Part shown: positions 1-6,585 of the stretch, piece after piece
How positions within the stretch are numbered: position 1 is the first letter of the stretch
How the letters are laid out: each line of letters opens with the position of its first letter
Source of the DNA: DALYDK01 sp964415715
GTDB lineage: Bacteria > Patescibacteriota > Saccharimonadia > Saccharimonadales > CAIOMD01
Length of the DNA stretch: 13,217 nt
NCBI GenBank assembly: GCA_964415715.1
Contig: CAYQBK010000083.1
Coordinates: forward strand, 1-13,217
Reading direction: 5' to 3'
The notes under the pieces: generated by a model
Told to the model about the DNA's origin: nothing
Seen by the model: only the letters and a program-made list of their open reading frames with translations
Database searches by the model: none
Made by a program: the position numbers and the translations under genes

Positions 1-1
1 C

Positions 2-55
2 CTAATAGATCAACTCCAGTCAGCCGAACGTCACCTCATACAAGAAGCAGAATAA
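2..55 (+). CDS. prfA: Peptide chain release factor 1, C-terminal end (partial)
   Basis: Only the last 17 codons before a TAA at 53-55 are in the window, encoding LIDQLQSAERHLIQEAE. The acidic, Leu/Ile-rich tail of the form 'LI..L...E......E' fits the C-terminus of RF1, and prfA directly upstream of prmC is a very common bacterial gene order. RF1 recognises UAA and UAG stops and is the substrate of the methyltransferase encoded next. The call rests mainly on context, because the GGQ and PxT regions lie outside the window. Any other protein ending in an amphipathic helix would be hard to exclude from 17 residues. Confidence 0.5.
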   Translation, partial: LIDQLQSAERHLIQEAE

Positions 56-105
56 TATATCTACATAATAAGTTAGTCAGAGTTTGATATGATAATGTAT
101 AAGCT

Positions 106-960
106 ATGGACTATCAGCATTTTATAGATCAAACTACCGAAAGCTTCAAAAAAAATAGCATACATTCAGCTCGACTAGACAGTTTGCTAATACTCGAAAA
201 GATTACAAACAAAGATAAGGCATATATATTAGCTCACCCCGAACAAATGTTAACTGATATTCAGATGTCCCAACTAACCATATTGTGTCAAAAACGTCTA
301 TCTGGACAACCAGTGGCTTATCTACTAGGCAACAAAGAGTTTTATGGACGCAAGTTTTTGGTAGACGAAAGAGTATTAATACCCCGTCCCGACAGTGAGA
401 TGGTAATTGATCAATTAAAAAACATACTACAAAATAAAACCCATGTTGCGGAGGACGGACCTCCGCAACATGGGAACGGCAACCGTCAATGGAACTTGTT
501 AGATGTTGGTACGGGTAGTGGATGCTTGGCAATAACTGCTAAACTGGAGCTCCCAAATATTGACGTAATAGCCAGCGATATATCAAATGATGTTATTGAT
601 TTGGCAAAGACCAATGCTAAAAACCTACAGGCAGATATCAACTTTATCCAGTCAGACATGTTTTCAAACATCACTGGTAAGTTTGATATTATCATCGCTA
701 ACTTACCCTATGTACCTGATGGATTTGATGTCAGTAACGACGTAAAAGCCGAGCCTGCTATGGCATTGTATTCTGGAATAGGTGGGCTAGACCATATACG
801 GCGATTTATGTCAGAATATAGGGAATATGCAAATACTCATACCGTTGTTTTACTCGAGTCACTAGCAATTCAACACCAACAAATAACAAAACTAGCCCAA
901 AAAAATGGGCTAGTTTGGCATAAAACTGTTGATTTAATACAAGTCTTTACAGCCGTATAA
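106..960 (+). CDS. prmC: Peptide chain release factor N5-glutamine methyltransferase
   Basis: PrmC/HemK transfers a methyl group from S-adenosylmethionine to the GGQ glutamine of release factors, in the cytoplasm. The 284 residues are close to the usual 275-290. An N-terminal helical domain (about 1-75) leads to the family hinge IPRPDSE at 92-98 (usually IPRPDTE). The SAM-binding motif LLDVGTGSG is at 131-139. The catalytic motif reads NLPY at 199-202 instead of the usual NPPY, keeping Asn199, Pro201 and Tyr202. Residues 112-123 (THVAEDGPPQHG) are encoded by a perfect palindrome and lengthen the hinge-to-SAM linker by about 16 residues relative to E. coli PrmC. The ATG at 106 gives a family-typical N-terminus but has no Shine-Dalgarno sequence. 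A -10-like TATGAT preceded by TG sits at 85-93, so a short-leader promoter is possible. The stop directly abuts that of htrA on the other strand. Confidence 0.93.
   Translation: MDYQHFIDQTTESFKKNSIHSARLDSLLILEKITNKDKAYILAHPEQMLTDIQMSQLTILCQKRLSGQPVAYLLGNKEFYGRKFLVDERVLIPRPDSEMVIDQLKNILQNKTHVAEDGPPQHGNGNRQWNLLDVGTGSGCLAITAKLELPNIDVIASDISNDVIDLAKTNAKNLQADINFIQSDMFSNITGKFDIIIANLPYVPDGFDVSNDVKAEPAMALYSGIGGLDHIRRFMSEYREYANTHTVVLLESLAIQHQQITKLAQKNGLVWHKTVDLIQVFTAV
440..474. repeat. Perfect 15-bp palindromic element inside prmC
   Basis: The left arm CCCATGTTGCGGAGG (440-454) and right arm CCTCCGCAACATGGG (460-474) are exact reverse complements around the 5-base loop ACGGA. The stem is GC-richer than the surrounding gene and is not followed by a T-run, so it is not a normal terminator. 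It lies in frame in the prmC linker and encodes residues 112-123. Reading all three frames of each strand through the element gives no stop codon. I see no second copy in the window. It may be a dispersed palindromic element comparable to the in-gene Rickettsia palindromic elements; that is inference. Confidence 0.85.
889..916 (-). terminator. Candidate terminator for the htrA operon, inside the prmC 3' end
   Basis: An 11-bp perfect inverted repeat (AAACTAGCCCA at 889-899, TGGGCTAGTTT at 906-916) encloses a loop of six A. Read on the minus strand, it starts 45 bases after the htrA stop, has a U-rich loop and is followed by a T-rich stretch (TGTTATTTGTT). This fits a rho-independent terminator for htrA. 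On the plus strand it falls before the prmC stop and has only a short T tract, so it could act there only weakly. Confidence 0.55.
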
Positions 961-2172
961 CTATTGCTGAGGTGATAATTCTAATTTTGTTTTAGTCGTT
1001 TGTTGCTTGCCATCACGCAAATAGGTTATTTCGATTTCATCACCGACTTTGTACGCCCCTAATACACTTCCCAGTGGATTGTTTTCATTGACGTCTTTTC
1101 CATTTACCTTTAGTATGACATCGCCCTCTTTTAAACCAGCCTTGTCTGCTGGGCTACCTGATATTACAGCAAGCGTATCAGTGCCACCCTTGAGCCATGC
1201 CCCCGTGTCTGAACCAATATTATTTTTCTTATTTATCTGTTCAGTAAGCATAACATAGCGCACACCAAGATATGGTATCTCGAGTTTGCCCTTACCCAGT
1301 ATGCTCCCAACCTGTGCTTTTACATCGTCAATAGGTATAGAAAAACCAATATTCTGAGCATCACCAGCCACAGCCGTGTTAATACCAATAACTTCACCGT
1401 TCATATTCACAAGTGGGCCACCCGAGTTGCCTGGATTTATGGCAGCATCTGTTTGGAAAAGATTGGTTAAGTTTTCCGAACTAGCCCCAGACTGATCACC
1501 AGCGGTTATTGGACGGCCTGTGCCAGATATAATACCGCTAGTAACAGTGTTAGAAAACTCACCAAGTGCATAACCGATAGCTACTACCGCACTACCAACT
1601 TGCATTTTAGATGAATCACCAAGCTTGGCTGGAGTCAAATTACTGACACCGTTAATCTTTAAAAATGCTATGTCGTAGTTTGCTCTAGGGTCACGTGCTG
1701 TCACCGAGACATTGTCGTATGTTTTACCGTCGCTAGTAGTTACACTAACTGTTTTAGCATTTTCGGGAATAACATGTTTATTGGTCATCACAACACCATC
1801 ATTAGACAAAATGATACCCGATCCAGCACCCTCACTAACTTTTTCTCTGGTATCGCCAAAAATTGACTGCTGAGTTGTACTACTTTTAACATTTATTGAT
1901 ACTGTCGATGGACTAACATCTTTGGCTATTTTACTAATAAGCTCACTTTGGCTCGAAACTATTTGTTGCCCCTGACTAGTGTTGTTGAGTGACGTTATGC
2001 GCCCGCCAAAATATTTTGAACCAATTACCCCACCGATAATACCTGAGCAAAATGCTAATACCAATAATAATAACGACCCTGTTTTGATAATACTATTGTG
2101 ATTTGCTGACGTATGTTTATTGGTTGGTTGTGGTGTTTTCACGCTAGGCTGAGACGATTTATTTTCTTCCAT
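961..2172 (-). CDS. Membrane-anchored HtrA/DegS-type serine protease with one PDZ domain
   Basis: This is an envelope quality-control protease of the trypsin fold that degrades or trims misfolded exported proteins. A hydrophilic cytoplasmic N-terminus (1-29) precedes one membrane segment (about 31-51), leaving the catalytic part outside. The triad is visible as His133 in TNKHVI, Asp167 in ANYDIAFLKI and Ser250 in NPGNSGGPL. A single PDZ domain covers about 299-398, including AGLKEGDVILKVNGK. At 403 residues with one PDZ it matches DegS or Gram-positive HtrA/YkdA layouts rather than two-PDZ DegP. The ATG at 2172 is chosen because GGAGG lies four bases upstream (2177-2181). It is the last gene of a minus-strand cluster, 29 bases after the membrane-protein gene, and a hairpin in the prmC tail probably ends the transcript. 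Confidence 0.93.
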   Translation of the reverse strand: MEENKSSQPSVKTPQPTNKHTSANHNSIIKTGSLLLLVLAFCSGIIGGVIGSKYFGGRITSLNNTSQGQQIVSSQSELISKIAKDVSPSTVSINVKSSTTQQSIFGDTREKVSEGAGSGIILSNDGVVMTNKHVIPENAKTVSVTTSDGKTYDNVSVTARDPRANYDIAFLKINGVSNLTPAKLGDSSKMQVGSAVVAIGYALGEFSNTVTSGIISGTGRPITAGDQSGASSENLTNLFQTDAAINPGNSGGPLVNMNGEVIGINTAVAGDAQNIGFSIPIDDVKAQVGSILGKGKLEIPYLGVRYVMLTEQINKKNNIGSDTGAWLKGGTDTLAVISGSPADKAGLKEGDVILKVNGKDVNENNPLGSVLGAYKVGDEIEITYLRDGKQQTTKTKLELSPQQ

Positions 2173-2176
2173 GCAT

Positions 2177-2181
2177 CCTCC
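2177..2181 (-). promoter_or_regulatory. Strong Shine-Dalgarno site of htrA
   Basis: On the minus strand GGAGG lies four bases before the ATG. The spacing is somewhat short but fixes the start. It contrasts with the lack of such a site at the likely first genes prmC, lepB and the LCP gene. Confidence 0.7.
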
Positions 2182-2201
2182 ATTTTAATTATATTTTGTT
2201 A

Positions 2202-2951
2202 CTATATAGTTTTATACTGCCAATCTGAGAATACGATGATAATAAGCAAAATAATAAACATAAATGCAATAATCTGATTTTTAACTGTTGGTTTTAGGCG
2301 ATGTTTGTAGTGTAGATAATAAATAACCGAAATACCATAGCTAATCACCGCTAGCACCAATGCTATCTGAGGAATGCTAAAATAATATATCACCCAATGG
2401 CCCAGTATCCAGGCTAAGCCTGCACCAAACCATGCCCATACATGAGTGAGCTGACGAGCATTATCGTCATCAAATGCCCCCAAAAAATGACGTGCCGAGG
2501 AGTAGCAAACCAGCCATACTGTTATGACTGCCCAATATATCCCAACATTTGGAAAAGCCGCATAAAATGCTATTACACCTAATGTCTGAGCTATTAAAGC
2601 CTGGAACATGACGGGTATTGGTTTTGATTTTGGTTTTAGCCAAACTAGCCAAGCAATATACAATATCGTCCATACTAGCTGGGTTATTATATTGTGCGTT
2701 CCCGCCATGAATGCAACAATTGATAAACCCACAAAAATATCTACTAAGTTAGATCGTAGGTTAACTAGCCAATACCTAGGCTTGACTGCGAACATTCTCC
2801 ATTTGGATAAGATAACTATGATGATAGCAACTATGATAAATTCTAATCGAACAAGACCAAAGACAATAACTGGCAACAAAGCATTTATTGATATATACAA
2901 AAAATGCGTAAATACAGATTCGGGTCGTATGTTCTTTAGATATTTAACCAT
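2202..2951 (-). CDS. Polytopic membrane protein of unknown function
   Basis: I do not recognise a family. The 249 residues form about eight or nine hydrophobic segments (roughly 14-34, 37-50, 66-84, 88-105, 115-133, 137-151, 170-189, 193-213 and 224-241), so it is an integral membrane protein. The inter-helix loops contain FGAF.DDDNARQ at about 157-167 and the basic stretch HYKHRLKP at 214-221. Aromatic residues, especially Trp, are frequent. The ATG at 2951 lies three bases after the stop of the LCP gene and has no Shine-Dalgarno sequence of its own, suggesting translational coupling. The gene is followed 29 bases later by htrA. Position between an LCP ligase and HtrA suggests a role in the cell envelope, such as lipid or glycopolymer handling, but the sequence shows no catalytic motif that would prove it. 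Confidence 0.8.
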   Translation of the reverse strand: MVKYLKNIRPESVFTHFLYISINALLPVIVFGLVRLEFIIVAIIIVILSKWRMFAVKPRYWLVNLRSNLVDIFVGLSIVAFMAGTHNIITQLVWTILYIAWLVWLKPKSKPIPVMFQALIAQTLGVIAFYAAFPNVGIYWAVITVWLVCYSSARHFLGAFDDDNARQLTHVWAWFGAGLAWILGHWVIYYFSIPQIALVLAVISYGISVIYYLHYKHRLKPTVKNQIIAFMFIILLIIIVFSDWQYKTI

Positions 2952-2954
2952 GTT

Positions 2955-4583
2955 TTAACCGTTTGGGCCGATAACTACTACATAGTCTGAAGTGTAGGGT
3001 GTCAAATCCATACCGCTTATATCTTTGACTGCTTTGGTGTTAAACCTAAGTTCAAGATATCTTTTGGTGTATTTCTTTGCTCCGCCCGTCTTGTCCACCA
3101 ACGTAGTACTAGTCAGGTTTGAGTTTGGTGCATCGGCAACCTGCAATACATTATACCCATAACTCTTCAATTCGTCTGCCCTTTTTTTGGCAGCCCCGGG
3201 CTTGCCGGTAGCGTTTAGGACTGTGATAGTAGGTTTTTCTTTCAAAATATACCCATCAATAATCTTAGAACGTATGTATGTTTTAACTTCTGAATAATCG
3301 CTAACTCCTGCTTTTGGATACACAACCGATTGATCCCCAACCATGCCCGTGGTCACAACTTCTTCGCCCTGCATAGCCAAATCAACATTGGTTATACTGC
3401 CAGATTGTATCTTTTTTGATAGATCATATAGTCTCATCATATCGTTAATGGCAAAATTTGTGTTAACTCTATTGCCAAATGTATCAAGCAAGCCAGAAAC
3501 CTTAACAGGGTTAGAAAATGTTCCTAGGCTCAGTACTTTGTCTTTTATACCTACAATAACTTTCTGCTGGTGCTCTCCACGGTCAAAATCTCCACGCTCG
3601 GCTCCGTGCCTAGACCTTGCGTAACCAAGCGCCGTCCCGCCATCAAGATGGCTAGTTCCCGCTGGCAAACTCAACATTTTCTTACCTATATACATAGTTG
3701 GGTCACTATACGGCTCAGCCAAGGTAACATCTATCCCACCTATTGCATCTACAGCCTCTTGAAAGGCTGAAAAATCTATCATTCCATAATAGTTAACTTT
3801 AACACCTAGATACTGTTCAACAGTTCTTTCGGCGCTATCAATACCTGCTTTTTCGGCTGCATTTTTATCTTTTGGATTTTTATATAATGCCTGGTCCTTT
3901 GCACTACTATAAACAGCGTTAATCTTCATTGGCCACAAGCCATCTGGTTTAACCCATAAATCTCGAGGGATACTAATCAATACGACACCATTATTTATCG
4001 GATCTATACTTGCAACCATCATACTATCAGTCAATTCACCACCGTCATGCGCCTCCCCACCCTTACCCATCAACAAAACATTAACCCTGCCATCACCTTC
4101 ACCGTTTAGTGAATTGGGATCAACTTCTTTGTTTAATGCAGCCGACTGTCCGCCACCCTTGAGTGCTTTGTGAGCGTTCCACCATGCTTTTCCAAAAACC
4201 CAACCAGTCAGTAAAAGCACTAAAACCGAAGTAAAAGCAAATATTCTAAATGCAATCTTTTTCTTATTTCCCTTTTTGCGTTTTGAATTTGTTCTACCAG
4301 AAAAGCCGACTTTGGATCTTTTGGGGATTGGCGAATTGATACGAATTTTCGATGATTCAACACCTCCGGCATTATTTATAGTCGGGGTTCCGTTGCTACG
4401 AAAGCCTTCTGATTTGTCAAAATCATCTAGCTTATTATTGCGTGGATTTGAGATTGATTCCATCCTCTCATTTTTTGATGCCTTAACTGGCACCGTTTGA
4501 TATTTCGGACGCCTAGGTGTGGATGACAAAAATCCATCCATCGATCTTTTTGGTTGAGGTTTTTCGGAATTATATTTATACAT
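2955..4583 (-). CDS. LytR-CpsA-Psr (LCP) family cell-wall glycopolymer ligase with LytR_C domain
   Basis: LCP enzymes transfer glycopolymers such as teichoic acids or capsule from lipid carriers to peptidoglycan, outside the membrane. The 542 residues begin with a long, Lys/Arg/Ser-rich cytoplasmic region (1-108), followed by one membrane segment (about 109-131). The LCP domain (about 165-350) starts at VNVLLMGKGG. It shows TDSMMV at 185-190, the SIPRDLWV signature with Arg207 and Asp208, YARSRH at 321-326, and GDFDRGEHQQ at 331-340, which together form the polyprenyl-phosphate and metal site. A C-terminal LytR_C domain covers about 451-539, with TVLNATG and the segment ADELKSYGYNV. The cytoplasmic tail is unusually long. 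The gene probably heads the operon with the membrane protein and htrA. No clear Shine-Dalgarno sequence precedes the ATG; instead a tandem 13-bp AT-rich duplication does. Confidence 0.92.
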   Translation of the reverse strand: MYKYNSEKPQPKRSMDGFLSSTPRRPKYQTVPVKASKNERMESISNPRNNKLDDFDKSEGFRSNGTPTINNAGGVESSKIRINSPIPKRSKVGFSGRTNSKRKKGNKKKIAFRIFAFTSVLVLLLTGWVFGKAWWNAHKALKGGGQSAALNKEVDPNSLNGEGDGRVNVLLMGKGGEAHDGGELTDSMMVASIDPINNGVVLISIPRDLWVKPDGLWPMKINAVYSSAKDQALYKNPKDKNAAEKAGIDSAERTVEQYLGVKVNYYGMIDFSAFQEAVDAIGGIDVTLAEPYSDPTMYIGKKMLSLPAGTSHLDGGTALGYARSRHGAERGDFDRGEHQQKVIVGIKDKVLSLGTFSNPVKVSGLLDTFGNRVNTNFAINDMMRLYDLSKKIQSGSITNVDLAMQGEEVVTTGMVGDQSVVYPKAGVSDYSEVKTYIRSKIIDGYILKEKPTITVLNATGKPGAAKKRADELKSYGYNVLQVADAPNSNLTSTTLVDKTGGAKKYTKRYLELRFNTKAVKDISGMDLTPYTSDYVVVIGPNG

Positions 4584-4584
4584 T

Positions 4585-4610
4585 ATTTATATACTTCATT
4601 TATATACTTC
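4585..4610. repeat. Tandem 13-bp duplication abutting the LCP start codon
   Basis: ATTTATATACTTC occurs twice head to tail (4585-4597 and 4598-4610), beginning two bases outside the LCP ATG. On the coding strand each unit reads GAAGTATATAAAT, which contains a -10-like TATAAA. The stretch may be a duplicated promoter element or a simple slippage duplication. Confidence 0.6.
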
Positions 4611-4745
4611 TATTGCGCCTACTCCAGATTATCAACCTTTAGATTAAGAATCAGCTTAGAGTTATCTAACCAATACCACTACTGTTGATTGTGAAGTTTA
4701 CTTAAGCACAATAACGTTTATTATATCAAATTTGTGGGCGATTTA

Positions 4746-4763
4746 TATAATTTACTATATAAT
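4746..4763 (+). promoter_or_regulatory. Candidate lepB promoter with two TATAAT boxes
   Basis: Exact TATAAT hexamers lie at 4746-4751 and 4758-4763. The second ends five bases before the lepB ATG, a spacing at which transcription would start at the ATG itself and give a leaderless mRNA. I find no good -35 hexamer at the usual distance from either box. The 185-base divergent region (4584-4768) must also hold the promoter of the LCP operon, which I cannot place with confidence. Confidence 0.4.
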
Positions 4764-4768
4764 CACTT

Positions 4769-5617
4769 ATGATTATGAATCCAAACTATAAATCCAACCA
4801 CAATGAACCCATTAAACCCACGGTTTCAGACAAGCCAAAGCCAGCTTCAAATATCGGCGATATTAAATCTGTGAACAATGAACCCGTTGTTAGCCGCAAC
4901 CCAAAGCCAACCAGACCAACTTACGCAACGGATACAGCAAGCTCAAACCAGCCTAAAAAGTCTGACAAGAAAAATGAGATTAAAAACACCATATATACGA
5001 TAATGTTATTTATCCTTGCTCCAGTATTTGCAATATTTATGATCATATTTGTACTTCAAAGCTATGTTGTAGATGGTTCAAGTATGACTCCTACTCTACA
5101 AAACGCAAATCGGGTTTTTATTCTTAAATTGCCCGAAACAATGGCCAAACTACAACATAAATCATTTATTCCCGCACGTCATGAAATAATTGTTTTCAAA
5201 AAACCCAGCGAGCCTGACACCCAACTAATAAAGCGTGTTATTGGCTTGCCAGGAGACAGAGTAGTCGTCAAGGACAATACTGTCCGTGTTTACAACGCCC
5301 AAAACCCAGATGGTTTTGATCCAGATGCCAACACAGAATATGGTAGTAAATTAGCTCAGATAGATACCGGTAACCAAATAACAGATATTACGGTTGGTCA
5401 AAATGAACTGTTTGTTCTTGGTGACAATAGAACTCCTGGTGGCTCACTTGATTCTCACACTGGCCTAGGTTTAGTCCCAGCCGAAAATATTGTCGGTCGA
5501 TTATGGCTTAGATACTACCCAATAAACGAATTTAAAATATTTGCCACCACCCCAATTCACGGCATGTCAGATATTTTTACCAAGGCCCAGCCAAAACTAC
5601 ATTTCGGACTAGGCTAA
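4769..5617 (+). CDS. lepB: Signal peptidase I
   Basis: This membrane-bound serine endopeptidase removes signal peptides from exported proteins. An unusually long Pro/Lys/Asn-rich cytoplasmic N-terminus (1-72) precedes one membrane segment (about 74-96). The catalytic Ser105 lies in DGSSMTPTL and the general base Lys155 in QLIKRVIGLPGD. The family box GDNR appears at 218-221, followed by SLDSH at 226-230, where the usual Arg after SxDS is His. VGRLWLRYYP at 242-251 closes the domain. The 282 residues fit single-membrane-segment SipS-type enzymes with a tail added. No Shine-Dalgarno sequence is seen. The ATG at 4769 is preferred over the ATG at 4775 because it sits at leaderless distance from a TATAAT. 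The gene is divergent from the LCP operon and convergent with parB. The 86 bases before parB (5618-5703) show no clear terminator hairpin. Confidence 0.95.
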   Translation: MIMNPNYKSNHNEPIKPTVSDKPKPASNIGDIKSVNNEPVVSRNPKPTRPTYATDTASSNQPKKSDKKNEIKNTIYTIMLFILAPVFAIFMIIFVLQSYVVDGSSMTPTLQNANRVFILKLPETMAKLQHKSFIPARHEIIVFKKPSEPDTQLIKRVIGLPGDRVVVKDNTVRVYNAQNPDGFDPDANTEYGSKLAQIDTGNQITDITVGQNELFVLGDNRTPGGSLDSHTGLGLVPAENIVGRLWLRYYPINEFKIFATTPIHGMSDIFTKAQPKLHFGLG

Positions 5618-5703
5618 ATTAACTAGGCTTACGTCAAACCTCATTTCAAACTTAACTCGATAAGATTTAGTCAAATTGGACGCTTGCTGTATAAGATTTG
5701 TTG

Positions 5704-6585
5704 CTATACTTTACCTAAACGATCGACTATTTCAGTTAGTTGTTTATCAGAATTGTAGCTGATAACTATTTTGCCACCTTTTTTGGCTGGCTTAAATTCA
5801 ACTTTTTTGGCTCCAAGTTTAGCAGAAATATTTTTTGTATCAATATCCGACAAAACACCATTAGTAGATGATTTGGGTTTGGCTTTGACCTTTGTGTCGC
5901 CTTTCTTGTATTGACTAGCCATCGACTCAGCCTGACGAACACTCAAGCCATGACTTAATATCTGGTTGTACAGTTTATTTTGAATCTCAGGCATTTTCGT
6001 TAACGACAATAATGCCCTGCCATGGCCTTCGCTAATAGAACCATTGGCTATTGACTGTTGCATAACTTCTGGCAACTGTAGCAGTCGTGTAGAATTAACT
6101 ATTGTCGTATAGGCTTTGCCTAGTTTTTTGGCAATATCTTCGTAACTCTGTTGATATTCAACATGCAGTCTGTATATTGATTTTGCTATTTCCAGAGCAT
6201 TCAAATCACTGCGTTGAATATTTTCCAGCACCGCTAGCTCAAACTGCTGTAGGTCATCGACCTGACGAATTATGGCTGGTATCTCAATCAAGCCGGCTTT
6301 GCCTGCTGCTCGCCAGCGCCTTTCGCCAGCAACTATTGTATACATATTTTGTTCAGTAGCAGTTACTATTATAGGTTGCAAAACGCCTTGTTCAACAATA
6401 CTTTGCGCAAGTTGTTCAAGCTCAATATCTGCAAAACTCTGCCTAGGCTGATCTGTTCTTGGTTTAATGTTATCTAATCTTAAATGGTAAATTTTTTGTT
6501 CGGGTGTTGATGAAACCATATCTATATCAATACCTACTGGGACTAGACTATCAAAATTTGTTCCTAAACCTTTAGACTTCGACAC
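5704..6585 (-). CDS. parB: Chromosome partition protein ParB (GTG start)
   Basis: ParB binds parS sites, spreads along DNA as a CTP-dependent clamp and drives origin segregation with ParA. From the GTG at 6585 the protein has 293 residues and begins with the typical SKGLGTNFDSLVP. The N-terminal domain carries AGERRWRA at 86-93 (the GERRxRA nucleotide-binding box) and ENIQRSDLNALEIA at 121-134. The helix-turn-helix region spans about 147-171, followed by GHGRALLSL at 187-195. A Lys/Ser-rich linker (about 227-243) leads to a C-terminal dimerisation segment (about 260-293). The open frame continues upstream to an ATG at 6666, but those 27 extra codons lie inside parA and lack ParB-like sequence. 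AGGAGG nine bases before the GTG decides the start. The gene overlaps parA by 14 bases. I saw no canonical parS palindrome in the window. Confidence 0.93.
   Translation of the reverse strand: MSKSKGLGTNFDSLVPVGIDIDMVSSTPEQKIYHLRLDNIKPRTDQPRQSFADIELEQLAQSIVEQGVLQPIIVTATEQNMYTIVAGERRWRAAGKAGLIEIPAIIRQVDDLQQFELAVLENIQRSDLNALEIAKSIYRLHVEYQQSYEDIAKKLGKAYTTIVNSTRLLQLPEVMQQSIANGSISEGHGRALLSLTKMPEIQNKLYNQILSHGLSVRQAESMASQYKKGDTKVKAKPKSSTNGVLSDIDTKNISAKLGAKKVEFKPAKKGGKIVISYNSDKQLTEIVDRLGKV

Noticed and set aside
440..474. Palindrome as a transcription terminator or attenuator in prmC
   Set aside because: It lies in mid-gene, has no downstream T-run and encodes part of an intact protein.
203..532. Minus-strand open frame across the prmC palindrome
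   Set aside because: It is antisense to a clear PrmC and stays open partly because the palindrome is stop-free in all frames.
2608..2958. Plus-strand open frame opposite the membrane protein
   Set aside because: It is antisense to a polytopic membrane protein, and its sequence has no recognisable family features.
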